NCBI GenBank assembly: GCA_936450465.1
Contig: OW388299.1
Span: 35,413,548-35,477,547, forward strand
Length of the DNA stretch: 64,000 nucleotides
Reading direction: 5' to 3'
Source: Gibbula magus
Lineage: Eukaryota > Mollusca > Gastropoda > Trochida > Trochidae
Shown: in pieces, positions 1 to 8,867 of the stretch
How positions within the stretch are numbered: the stretch's first letter is position 1
Layout of the letters: each line of letters begins with the position of its first letter
Translations under genes and position numbers: made by a program
Notes under the pieces: generated by a model
Databases searched by the model: none
What the model saw: the letters and a program-made list of their open reading frames with translations, nothing else
Told to the model about the DNA's origin: nothing

Positions 1-380
1 TCATCAGCAAGTGTCAAACCTCTTGCTTCTTAAGCGTCCTGCTAAACTATTAGAAGAAATGGCAATTACGAAAGATAGCAATATGCAACACTCAAAGAAT
101 GTGAATGACGGATACAGACAGTTATTTTTAACAAAAACATGACACGCATATTTGGGTTATGAATGCTTAATTGGTAGAAAAGTTCTCAGATTAACTACTT
201 GGAAGCGTACACAAAATTGCTATGACGTGAGCTGAGAGCGGACACTTGCATGAATTGGGAGCGGACACCACACGACCATGTGGCTTGATGAAAATCTGTA
301 ATTTTCTTCACAGTCCAGAAACGCAATGACTTCAAATTTGACAGATACTCCCATCAATACCTTTAACACTTGCTGTTGCA
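1..380. other. No gene seen; left edge of window
   Basis: No coding frame with gene-like features is visible. A short stretch at about 269-293 resembles part of the tRNA-like sequence found at 7803-7891, so a degraded repeat fragment may be present. The satellite begins at 381. Confidence 0.4.
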
Positions 381-815
381 GTATGGGTGTATGGGTGTAT
401 GGGGTGAACGGATGTATGGATGTATGAATATGTATGGGTGTATCGGTATATGGGTTTATGGGATGTATGGGTGTATGGATGTATGGGTGTATGGGTGTAT
501 AGGTGTATGGGTGTATGGATGTATGGGTGTATGGGTGTATGGATGTATGGGTGTATGGGTGTATGGATGTATGGGTGTATGGATGTATGGATGTATGGGT
601 GTATGGGTGTATGGGTTTATGGGATGTATGGGTGTATGGATGTATGGGTTTATGGGATGTATGGGTGTATGGGTGTATAGGTATATGGAGTGTATGGGTG
701 TATGGATGTATGGATATATGGAGTGTATGGGTGTATGGATGTATGGATGTATGAATGTATGGGTGTATCGGTATATGGGTTTATGGGGTTATGGGATGTG
801 TGGTGTTTGGGGATA
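381..815 (+). repeat. Short 8-bp minisatellite array, GTATGGRT, at the start of unit 1
   Basis: Tandem copies of GTATGGGT and GTATGGAT, with irregular units (GTATATGG, GTTTATGGGAT) especially towards the right edge. The right edge passes into the same flanking sequence that follows the 15-kb array at 43940, so the two arrays are paralogous and differ about 35-fold in length. Translations in all plus-strand frames read as MYGCMGVW-type repeats; this reflects period 8 and is not evidence of a gene. Confidence 0.95.
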
Positions 816-1426
816 ACATTGACCTAGAGTCATCCTGCAAAATGCCGGTTACATTGAACACTGTGTTACAAAATAGGCCTGGTAACTGTACTTCTGCTGG
901 CCACATGATGTTACACCAAAGTTGTTTATGACGTCACAGTGACGAACTGATGTAAAGTACAGCAGTGTAAGTTTTCTTTGGGGTTGATGAACCTTGATCT
1001 TCCGATTCCTGACCTGTCATCGGTCTCGCCTGTTTGTATCCTTTGTTGCTGAAGCCTTGTTACTGTGGCAGTCGAAGATGCAAGCAACCTGGGCACGTCA
1101 TGCTCCCAACTGCAGGGTACACATTTCCCTCTCTCGCTTAGGTGCATGCAATTGGTATGCAAAATTCGTTGTCTTCACGACAATGCTGCTTTACATGCTG
1201 ATTGGTGGTTTTCTAGTCCTTATATAGTTGCATTACATTTTTTATGAAAAGTTCCTCAAAGTCAATATTTAGGAAGATGCATGATGTTTTACTGGTTACA
1301 TGTAAAGTTGTGTTCAAGTGATGTTGTTGAATTATGAAACTCTCAATGGAAACAATAATTTTATATTTTTGGGAAAACAATTATTATTTTGGTACATGTA
1401 AAGTTCCCTTTGCCCTTGAGTGTATA
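816..1426 (+). other. Duplicated flank of the satellite, with promoter-like elements
   Basis: Homologous to 43941-44540. It contains a full CRE (TGACGTCA) near 929. An ATTGG (inverted CCAAT) near 1200 lies about 20 bp before TATATA near 1220. In unit 2 the same TATA lies about 420 bp upstream of gene D; here gene D is missing, so any promoter is orphaned. No coding frame is convincing. Homology to unit 2 stops a few bases before the Tc1 insertion. Confidence 0.55.
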
Positions 1427-1452
1427 CACTACCGGGCAGAAGAAACGCCTAC
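1427..1452 (+). repeat. Left terminal inverted repeat of Tc1-like element
   Basis: 26 bp, exact reverse complement of 2948-2973, preceded by target TA at 1425-1426. Confidence 0.97.
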
Positions 1453-1714
1453 GAGTTGTCTTAAGATACAAAATTGAATTTTTTATAAGAAATAATTTAT
1501 GATGGAATTTTCGCTTTACTGTAACATTTATGAATGTTCTTTTTACTTTAAATTGCAAAGAAATCGTGATTCGGGTCAGTGATTTTCAAGAAAATTGATT
1601 TTAAGGAAAAGAACGTTCTGAACATGAAAAGCACTTTGCACGTGCAGTATTTTGGTTTAAGAAGACAGTGTGCTTTCATATTCGGTCATTCTGATTGCAA
1701 ATTATACAAGAATA

Positions 1715-2722
1715 ATGCCAAGATTAACGGAGGTAGAGAGAGAAAGAGCTATTGGGATGATACATCAAGGTGTGACTCAAGATGAAGTTGCGAGAGCCTT
1801 CCGTTGTCACAAATCTATGATAACGAGACTAGTGAGACGACTTCGTGACACAGGGGGGACAGCAGACAGGCCAAGAAGTGGACGTCCACCCGTAACTACG
1901 GCCAACGAAGACCGCTACGTCCGGTTGATCCATCTTCGAAATCGGTTTCTCACAGTGACTGAATCTGCAGCGACATCACTCCATCACGCTGTCAGCAGAC
2001 GCACATTATCATGACTCCTCAAACGATATGGTCTTCGGACGTACAGACCATTCCGCGGCGTAACCTTGACCCCGCGCCACCGACGTAACCGACTGGCGTG
2101 GTCACGCACTGTGATGAGATTGCAGAATAGGAACTGGGCTCGTGTGTTGTTCACAGACGAAAGCAAGTTCACATTATTCAAATCTGACAGGAGGATACGT
2201 GTTGTGCGTCGTTTAGGGGAACGTGTGATGCCCGAAACTGTCCAAGAGGTGAGAGCATTTGGAGGTGGTGGAGTGATGGTTTGGGGAGGTATCTGTGGAG
2301 GCAGAAAGACAGATCTAGTTATTGTAAATGGTAACTTGAATGCCCAGGGATACATTCAACAAATTTTACAGCCCAATGTCATTCCATTCTTCCAACAGAT
2401 TCCCAGGACGCTGTTGCAACAGGACAATGCACGGATCCACACTGCCCGTCAGACGACCAACTTCTTGCAAGGGCAAAATGTTAATCCCATACCATGGCCA
2501 GCACTGTCACCTGACCTTAATCCCATTGAGCACCTCTGGGATCACTTGGATAGGAAAATTCGAAAACGACCAGCGCCCCCTATGAACAGAAATGAACGTA
2601 TTCAAGCCCTCCAAGAAGAATGGAGACGCATCCCTCCTGTTAGCATCAGACGTCTAACCATGACAATGCGTCGACGAGTGCGTGCATGTATTGCTGCCCG
2701 TGGTGGTCACACCAAATATTGA
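1715..2722 (+). pseudogene. Tc1-type DD34E transposase, one in-frame TGA
   Basis: The frame opens at ATG 1715 (MPRLTEVERERA) and runs to TAA 2720-2722, 335 residues plus one internal stop, the normal size for Tc1 transposases. Residues about 6-45 form a helix-turn-helix DNA-binding region, followed by a basic RPRSGRP linker. The catalytic triad is visible: D148 in FTDESKF, D237 in QQDNARIH and E272 in PDLNPIEHLWD, with exactly 34 residues between the second D and the E. The frame is continuous across the stop, TGA at 2012-2014 (codon 100), so there is no frameshift, only a nonsense change between the DNA-binding and catalytic parts. A C-to-T change in a CGA codon is a simple origin. The enzyme would cut and paste the element at its TIRs; this copy is probably non-autonomous now. 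Confidence 0.93.
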
Positions 2723-2947
2723 ACAGTCATATTGCTGTAAAATTGTTTAACATGTCATTTCTTGGATTAAACACTGATAAAAAACTGGACAGTCTACCGT
2801 GTCTAATTTAAGTTCTCACCATTGCGCTGAAACGACATCTCAACTCTTGGAAGTCAGGAATATTGCAGATAAATGATGTAACTTCATTATGCTATAATAG
2901 GGTTATCGTGTTGCTTAAAGTATTTACGGAATCTTACAAAATATCTG

Positions 2948-2973
2948 GTAGGCGTTTCTTCTGCCCGGTAGTG
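2948..2973 (-). repeat. Right terminal inverted repeat of Tc1-like element
   Basis: 26 bp, exact reverse complement of 1427-1452, followed by target TA at 2974-2975. Confidence 0.97.
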
Positions 2974-2975
2974 TA

Positions 2976-4442
2976 GATATATTCAAATAGTTATTCAAGT
3001 TATAAAACAATATTCAGAACTGTCGCATTTAGATTATATATATGTTTACTATATAACTTATATGTTAAGCATGTTATTTTATAAGACATTAGAATTCTTT
3101 TGGACGAAATTAGAAGATAGTTGGACGAAATAGCTATAGCTATTTAGTTTTAATCATAAGAGTGAATATTAATTACAATAGAAACCAATCATATGTCCCA
3201 TAGCAAATAGGTTTCCCCATTGGTTACTTTTTGACCTAAAATGCCAACTCGCAAGTGATGATGTTCATATAAGTGGCGAAATCCCAATCTAGCGACGGAT
3301 TCAACGTGACCCCCTTTTAGCCTAAATCACATTCCAACTGTGGCACATGTTGATGGCTTTCTAATGGCGGATTCAGAAGGGGTGTTCAGCGGGTTCGAAC
3401 GAAGACCAGAGTTGTAGATAGTTTAATGAACAAAGATGTAAGCTGTCTGAATTTCGTATCATGAGTTTGTTATAAAACAAAGTATTTGAAAATATAGACG
3501 CTGACGGATCTTTTTACTAAAGTACACAAAGATAGAAAGTACACAAGAAACCTTTGAAGAGTCGAGTATCTTAGTGTTCAAATACAATGTTATATCTACT
3601 TATATCGAAAACCTACTTATATCATTTATCAATCACTGAAGAAATCGTTTATCTACAGCATGACATATGATATGAGTTTTCATATCACGACAATCTGATG
3701 AAGTCGGAACTATCTGGGTCACATGCACACTACGTCATCAGCAGTCGTTATAGTTAAAATCAAGGCAAACAGTGTGGCGCCCGGTTTATTTGGCAAATAA
3801 CATCGATATATTATATAAAATAATAATTTTGATGAAGAAATAATGAAATTTTATCTCTCTTCATCAATGATGTGTATTAAATAGTTCTAGGTATTAAACA
3901 AAAGTTGAATTCACTAACCATTGACACCACATGTTGTTCACAAGTAAGATATTTTCTTTTTAAATTATAAAAATGTAATTCTTCAAAAAACAACAAAGAG
4001 GGCATAGTCAGAAGAAATATTCTGTGCTGAATTTTTTTAAATGTCAAGTGAGACAAATTGACATTCTGTAAGGGATGAGAGTTGTTGCTTGTACACATGT
4101 TCTGAAATAAAATGAAATTACTAGGGAGATTTTTTTTAAATTTCGATAAAATCGTAATTTGACAATAAAATAAGTCTCATTTCTTTAACATTTTACATCT
4201 TGAAGTGTTACAGAATGTAAGTAAAATATATCGTAAAAAATATTTTGATACATGATTTTCGAGCAACATTAAACATTATAGTCTACACCCTCCATTTAAC
4301 AGGAGAAATCTCAATTCATGAAACGCTATTTTCATTATTATCTTTTTTACTGTAAATTCAAAATATTTATTTTGAATTTTAAAATATGAAACGTATTCTA
4401 TGGATACCCATTTTATGAAAAACATTATTTGATGGTATTCAA
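2976..4442. other. Duplicated intergenic sequence, no gene seen
   Basis: Matches 46471-47950 of unit 2 closely. It is AT-rich, with stops in all frames and no recognisable domain. The match resumes immediately after the Tc1 right TA, which shows that the Tc1 sits at the point where the gene D region is missing. Confidence 0.7.
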
Positions 4443-5518
4443 ATGAGGACAGCAAGTTATTATAATTATCTAGGCATCGTTCTTTCAACTATATTATCTT
4501 GGAGTGCTTGTACCAAGACACTTGTTGCCAAGGCAAGTAAAACTTTGTTCGCTTTAAGGCAATTACAGTTTAAATTCAAACATATTCCCCTTCATGTATT
4601 ATTCAAACTTTATTATTGTAATATAAAACTTAACATATTGTTGTATGGGGCGGAGATATGGTGATATACAGAAAGAAATGTTGTAATTAAATTTCGTAAT
4701 AATGTTTGTAAATTTGTTTTAGGTGTTGGTAAACACGTGTCAAGTAATGCAGCTTTAGCTGAATGTGGAAGATATAGTATTAAAGTTGATTATTATTATA
4801 AATGTATCACATTTTGGTGCACATTGTTGAGAATGCCTAATTGATCGTTATCCTTAGCAAAGTTACAATTATATGTATAGATTAGATGATCTTGGTAGAA
4901 TTACATGGGCTAAACAAAAACGAAATCTTTTAATCAGCATGGGTATAGTTATGTTTGGCTTGTCCAAGACATTAATAATCTATCTTTGTTTTTAGCATCT
5001 TTTAAGCAGAGATTGATTGATTGTTCAAAACAAAATATTAACAGTAATATATTAAACTCATCGAAACTTGTACAATTTAAGAGTATCATATCAAACTTCC
5101 ATGTAGATAATCACATTCTGAAAATTAAGCTTAAAGATTTGAGGAAATATGTATGTCTATTAAAGTTTAATGCATTACCATTAAGATGATATATGTGGAA
5201 GGAAGCAAGTAGCACTGATTTTATTTGTAGAATGTGTTGTTGTAGTTTTTGAATGTGATAAGTATGAAACAATTAGACAGCAATATTTACCTTCATGGAA
5301 TGAATTGTAAAGCAGTTGCAAACTGATTTAGCTACTAATATCTGATGATGTGTTAGTTTTAATGAAGTGTGCTAAATCTATCAAATCAGCTCTTAAATGT
5401 CGTTCACCTGTAAACTTAGTCATGTCTGTACTTATTGCCATTGAAACAGTATAAACTATATTGTAATTGTACATGGGCCGAAGGCCTACAACACTGAAAT
5501 AAACTTCTGTTCTTTATT
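4443..5518 (+). mobile_element. Degraded LINE 3' fragment (RT C-terminal part and zinc knuckle region), unit 1 copy
   Basis: 4443-4664 encodes a stretch typical of the region downstream of the reverse transcriptase core of non-LTR elements: YLGIVLSTILSWS, KTLFALRQL and a final LLYGAEIW. Further pieces in shifted frames read KFVLGVGKHVSSNAALAECGR, then 4986-5189 ends in LRKYVCLLKFNALPLR, and just after it is a CRMCC-type cysteine pair. Frameshifts and stops separate the pieces. The 3' tail contains GGGCCGAAGGCCT and AATAAA. The same remnant is present at 47951-49024, so the insertion predates the unit duplication. Clade not determined. Confidence 0.85.
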
Positions 5519-5644
5519 AAAACTTGAATTTATAAAAAAATAACTTTTCTTATACTCTTCTTTTTATTCAAAATTTAACTTCAAAATTATAAGGATAATG
5601 TCCAAAATAGGCCTTCGGAGATTTATTCCCCACGAATCATCCCA
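5282..5644 (+). repeat. Left copy of a 363-bp target-site duplication flanking a LINE
   Basis: Matches 6931-7293 over its full 363 bp with one mismatch seen by eye (ggaatg versus ggattg). Unit 2 has a single copy at 48786-49149. It covers the 3' tail of the older LINE fragment and sequence beyond it. Confidence 0.93.
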
Positions 5645-6930
5645 GACTAGCAAATTCTGAATCCAAAATACAGAAACTGTTACAAGCCAATATACAAACA
5701 GATATAAATAGCTTCATACAAACATGTGAAACACATATACAAGAATCCGTTATAACACCCGAAACTAATCCTTTTTGGAAAGATACGTTAAAATCTTGGG
5801 GTAGATTTTTATCTAAAAAGTCAAAGAACGCACAAAACGGAAATGATATCCTATCCCAGCCCCTGTGGCTAAATGATAATATAAAAATAGGCGGAAAACC
5901 AATTAATTATAAACATTACTCTAGCAAAGGTATTACTTACATAAATGACATGTTTGATAATCAAGGAAATTTCGTTACTGTGGAACAATTAAGAAAAACA
6001 TACGGATGTACAACACATTTTTTGGAACTACAAGGAATTATACAATCCATTAAATGCTACTGTAAATTCACTAAAGTTCATTTTGAGAAGAAACTTCAAA
6101 CACCATTTCTACCTTACTTATTGCAGAATATTATAGGAGATCCAAAAGGTTGTAGAGATATTTATGACATTCTTATATTTGAAAAACCTAAAAAACCTTT
6201 AGCATACCGGGAAAAGTGGCAAAATGAATTAAATGAATCCATTGAGGAACACACTTGGGAGACAATAGAAAAAATAACATTTAAATCCCATAATAGCGTT
6301 AAAATCACTTGGTTCCAATACAGTATACTTCATAGGTTTATACCTACAAATGATTTGTTAGCAAAAATGAAATATAAAGACACTAATATATGTACTTTTT
6401 GCAAATCTGAAACAGAATCAATATTACACTTATTTCATGAATGTAAAATCATTGAGAATATCTGGAAAGAAATCGCTAAGTGGATATATGTAAAAACTGG
6501 AACAACAATAATATTCTCTAGCAAAAACATAATTTTAGGATATCCCGAAAAGAGAAACTATGTTCTAAACTTAATCATATCAGTCGTAAAATATAACATA
6601 TACAAAATGAAACAAGGAGATAAAATACCAAACTTGAATCACATTAAAGAAGATATTAAAACAGCATACAATATTGACCGCTATAACGCCTACTCAGAGT
6701 GTAAATATGATAATTTCAGAAAATTCTGGTCCATATGTCATAATCTTTTCTGAATCACTGATCACTATATTTGCCAACTGCCATTTTTCATTGACCTTAT
6801 TGTTAAAATGCCTGTTTTCAGACTCTGTATTTGCCTTTATAGAATATGTATTTAACATGTGTATGTATTGAACTGTTTAAATGAACTGTAACGATGGAGA
6901 TTCAAAAATAAATAAAATTATAAAAAAAAA
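5645..6930 (+). mobile_element. Recent 5'-truncated LINE (L1/Tx1-like) insertion
   Basis: The 1286-bp insertion is absent from the equivalent place in unit 2. It ends in an AATAAA-rich, A-rich tail (about 6906-6930), as expected for target-primed reverse transcription, and begins abruptly inside a coding frame. It is flanked by a 363-bp direct duplication instead of the usual 7-20 bp. The open frame is undamaged and the flanks are nearly identical, so the insertion is young. Confidence 0.93.
5647..6753 (+). CDS. C-terminal part of LINE ORF2 protein (5'-truncated)
   Basis: The frame is open from the left junction (5647, no start codon) to TGA at 6751-6753, about 368 residues; the first internal ATG is at 5950. 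An N-terminal half of the type PLWLNDNIKIGGKPINY ... GITYINDMFDNQGNF is characteristic of the region after the reverse transcriptase in L1/Tx1-like elements. A CTFCKSETESILHLFHEC motif (C-x2-C ... H-x4-C) is the zinc-binding motif found near the end of such proteins. Endonuclease and reverse transcriptase parts are missing, so this piece cannot be active by itself. It has no frameshift, unlike the older LINE it landed in. The clade assignment is from memory of family motifs and is moderate. Confidence 0.88.
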   Translation, partial: LANSESKIQKLLQANIQTDINSFIQTCETHIQESVITPETNPFWKDTLKSWGRFLSKKSKNAQNGNDILSQPLWLNDNIKIGGKPINYKHYSSKGITYINDMFDNQGNFVTVEQLRKTYGCTTHFLELQGIIQSIKCYCKFTKVHFEKKLQTPFLPYLLQNIIGDPKGCRDIYDILIFEKPKKPLAYREKWQNELNESIEEHTWETIEKITFKSHNSVKITWFQYSILHRFIPTNDLLAKMKYKDTNICTFCKSETESILHLFHECKIIENIWKEIAKWIYVKTGTTIIFSSKNIILGYPEKRNYVLNLIISVVKYNIYKMKQGDKIPNLNHIKEDIKTAYNIDRYNAYSECKYDNFRKFWSICHNLF

Positions 6931-7293
6931 AATATTTACCTTCATGGATTGAATTGTAAAGCAGTTGCAAACTGATTTAGCTACTAATATCTGATGATGT
7001 GTTAGTTTTAATGAAGTGTGCTAAATCTATCAAATCAGCTCTTAAATGTCGTTCACCTGTAAACTTAGTCATGTCTGTACTTATTGCCATTGAAACAGTA
7101 TAAACTATATTGTAATTGTACATGGGCCGAAGGCCTACAACACTGAAATAAACTTCTGTTCTTTATTAAAACTTGAATTTATAAAAAAATAACTTTTCTT
7201 ATACTCTTCTTTTTATTCAAAATTTAACTTCAAAATTATAAGGATAATGTCCAAAATAGGCCTTCGGAGATTTATTCCCCACGAATCATCCCA
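6931..7293 (+). repeat. Right copy of the 363-bp target-site duplication
   Basis: Starts directly after the LINE A-tail and reproduces 5282-5644. Beyond 7293 the sequence continues as in unit 2 after 49149. Confidence 0.93.
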
Positions 7294-7723
7294 CCTGCCG
7301 AGGTCATGACCTCTTAGCATCGGTATTTGGCAAGGCGTAGGACCAAACGGGAACTTCTGATAGTCATTATTTTTATTTTTGGGTCTTATACTTGTCACGG
7401 TCTTTATAGCATTATAGCAAAGGCATGCACATTAGATTGCAAGATAATTATCGAGATAGTGATGCCCTTTATGCCAAATTATGTTGGAAAAAAAGCAATG
7501 AAGACTGGCATTTGGTAAACATGAAGTCTGACGTCACGGGTTTATGCGTAGCGACCGCATAAACCCGGATATGAAAGGTGCGTGAAAATTGATGTGACTG
7601 CATTGTTTCACAGATGGAAAGATACAAAAGTTAGAGCAGTTACACCGATTCAGATGTAAACAATTTGACCATGGAGACAACTGACTTGAGATATGCTACC
7701 TAGAGTGACATAATAAATAAATG

Positions 7724-8026
7724 CCATTTAGATAGTGAACAAATATACCATTGTTACATTTGTGATAACACCTGTTTCAATAGTACAAATTATTGCACTT
7801 TTGGAATTCGAACCCACACCCTCAGAGTAAGACAACTATCGCCAACACTGACCGTACCAACAGCTTACCACACGACCACATGGCTTCGACAAAAACCGAG
7901 GTTCACAATCGATAGTTATGCTAATTTTACATTCAGTACCCCTCTGATAGACGTAAATTGGCGTAGTTCCATAGGCTGAATACATTAGAAATGTAACAAT
8001 GTTATATTTGTTCACTATCTAAATGG
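7724..8026. mobile_element. 303-bp terminal-inverted-repeat element (MITE-like)
   Basis: 38-bp inverted repeats at 7724-7761 and 7989-8026 differ at one base; they begin CCATTTAGATAGTGAACAAA. Between them lies a minus-strand tRNA-like sequence. The same structure is at 49563-49865. It could be a MITE that captured a SINE, or a foldback element. Superfamily is unknown. Confidence 0.75.
7803..7891 (-). repeat. tRNA-like sequence (SINE head or tRNA pseudogene)
   Basis: On the minus strand there is an A-box-like TGGTCGTGTGGTAAG and, about 50 nt later, a B-box-like GGTTCGAATTCC, the two internal RNA polymerase III promoter elements. The cloverleaf is imperfect, so it is more likely tRNA-derived repeat than a functional tRNA. 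Anticodon not assigned. Confidence 0.55.
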
Positions 8027-8670
8027 TATATATTTCTAATGCATTCACCCTTGGGAGCTGCGCCAATCGAGCTGTGAGGTTATCGAGTCACTGACAAGGA
8101 ACAGAAACTTCCACTTACATACAAATTACACTTACATCACTTCTCACATTTGTCAAATCATCTAAAAATGAGGATCCCTTTAGGACATTGTTTTACAATC
8201 CATTAAGATACATTTGAAGCTAATGTTATTTTCTCATTAACTTTATTTTTGTTTATGTGTTATGTTTTCATCAGTGCTGGGCTGTAAAATTATCATACCA
8301 CAGTAATTAAAAGACAGAAAGGTTTATCTTGATTTCGTCACAGTTTTGAAATGTGAACACCTATAAGACAATACCTAGCTTTCAGTGGTAAAGTGTAACT
8401 TTCAATACTGCACTCAGCGCAAATAAATTGATTACTAATTAAAGAGGTCTTAACAAAGTTATTTATTCACAGGTTTGAAAGAATTGACAACGCTTCACAA
8501 TGAAAAAATCCTTATTATGAAAGAAGGATAAATGGTACCGACCGTTTGTGTTATCTTCTAATAAACCCAATTCTCAAAAGGTACGTGTGAAAGTGCTTAA
8601 AAGTTACAATTTCTTCTAGAAAATACACTAAAACGTTGTTATACTTGGTTTTGACTGTTGCTGCGACTTA

Positions 8671-8740
8671 GGAGAAAAGATCAAAAGATTAAATTGCCTC
8701 CTGATTTACTGTGAATATTGATTACAGTCGACACAATGTC
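8671..8740 (+). promoter_or_regulatory. Conserved upstream block of gene A
   Basis: Core of the form GGNAAAAGATC-AAAGATTA followed by TTGCCTCCTGATTTAC. Equivalent blocks lie upstream of B (50510), C (15532), C' (55688), D (44567) and the C fragment (14732), always about 197-235 bp from block start to ATG, in sequence that is otherwise diverged between the A/B, C and D types. Interpreted as a proximal promoter or 5' UTR element; untested. Confidence 0.55.
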
Positions 8741-8867
8741 AAATAGGTTATCTTTAGAACTACAATAACTTATTCAAATTATTTCCTAGAAATAATTTTT
8801 TCTTAAGAAAGTATCTTTATCATCCACAGTAGCAACAATTCGTTGTTCTGGGGGCGACTAAGTGAGA

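Larger units (their letters stand above)
1427..2973 (+). mobile_element. Tc1/mariner-type DNA transposon with perfect 26-bp TIRs
   Basis: The left TIR (1427-1452) begins CACTACCGGGCAGAAG and the right TIR (2948-2973) is its exact 26-bp reverse complement. Both ends are flanked by TA (1425-1426 and 2974-2975), the Tc1/mariner target duplication. The 1547-bp length is normal for the superfamily. The corresponding place in unit 2 lacks the element, so it inserted after the unit duplication. Identical TIRs suggest a young insertion, although the transposase carries a stop. Confidence 0.97.
7294..8670. other. Duplicated intergenic sequence upstream of gene A
   Basis: Matches 49150-50510. It contains a TGACGTCA CRE near 7530 and the 303-bp TIR element at 7724-8026. 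No other gene is supported. Confidence 0.65.

Noticed and set aside
7803..7891. Functional tRNA gene
   Set aside because: A-box and B-box-like motifs are present, but the stems do not pair well and no clear anticodon loop could be drawn.
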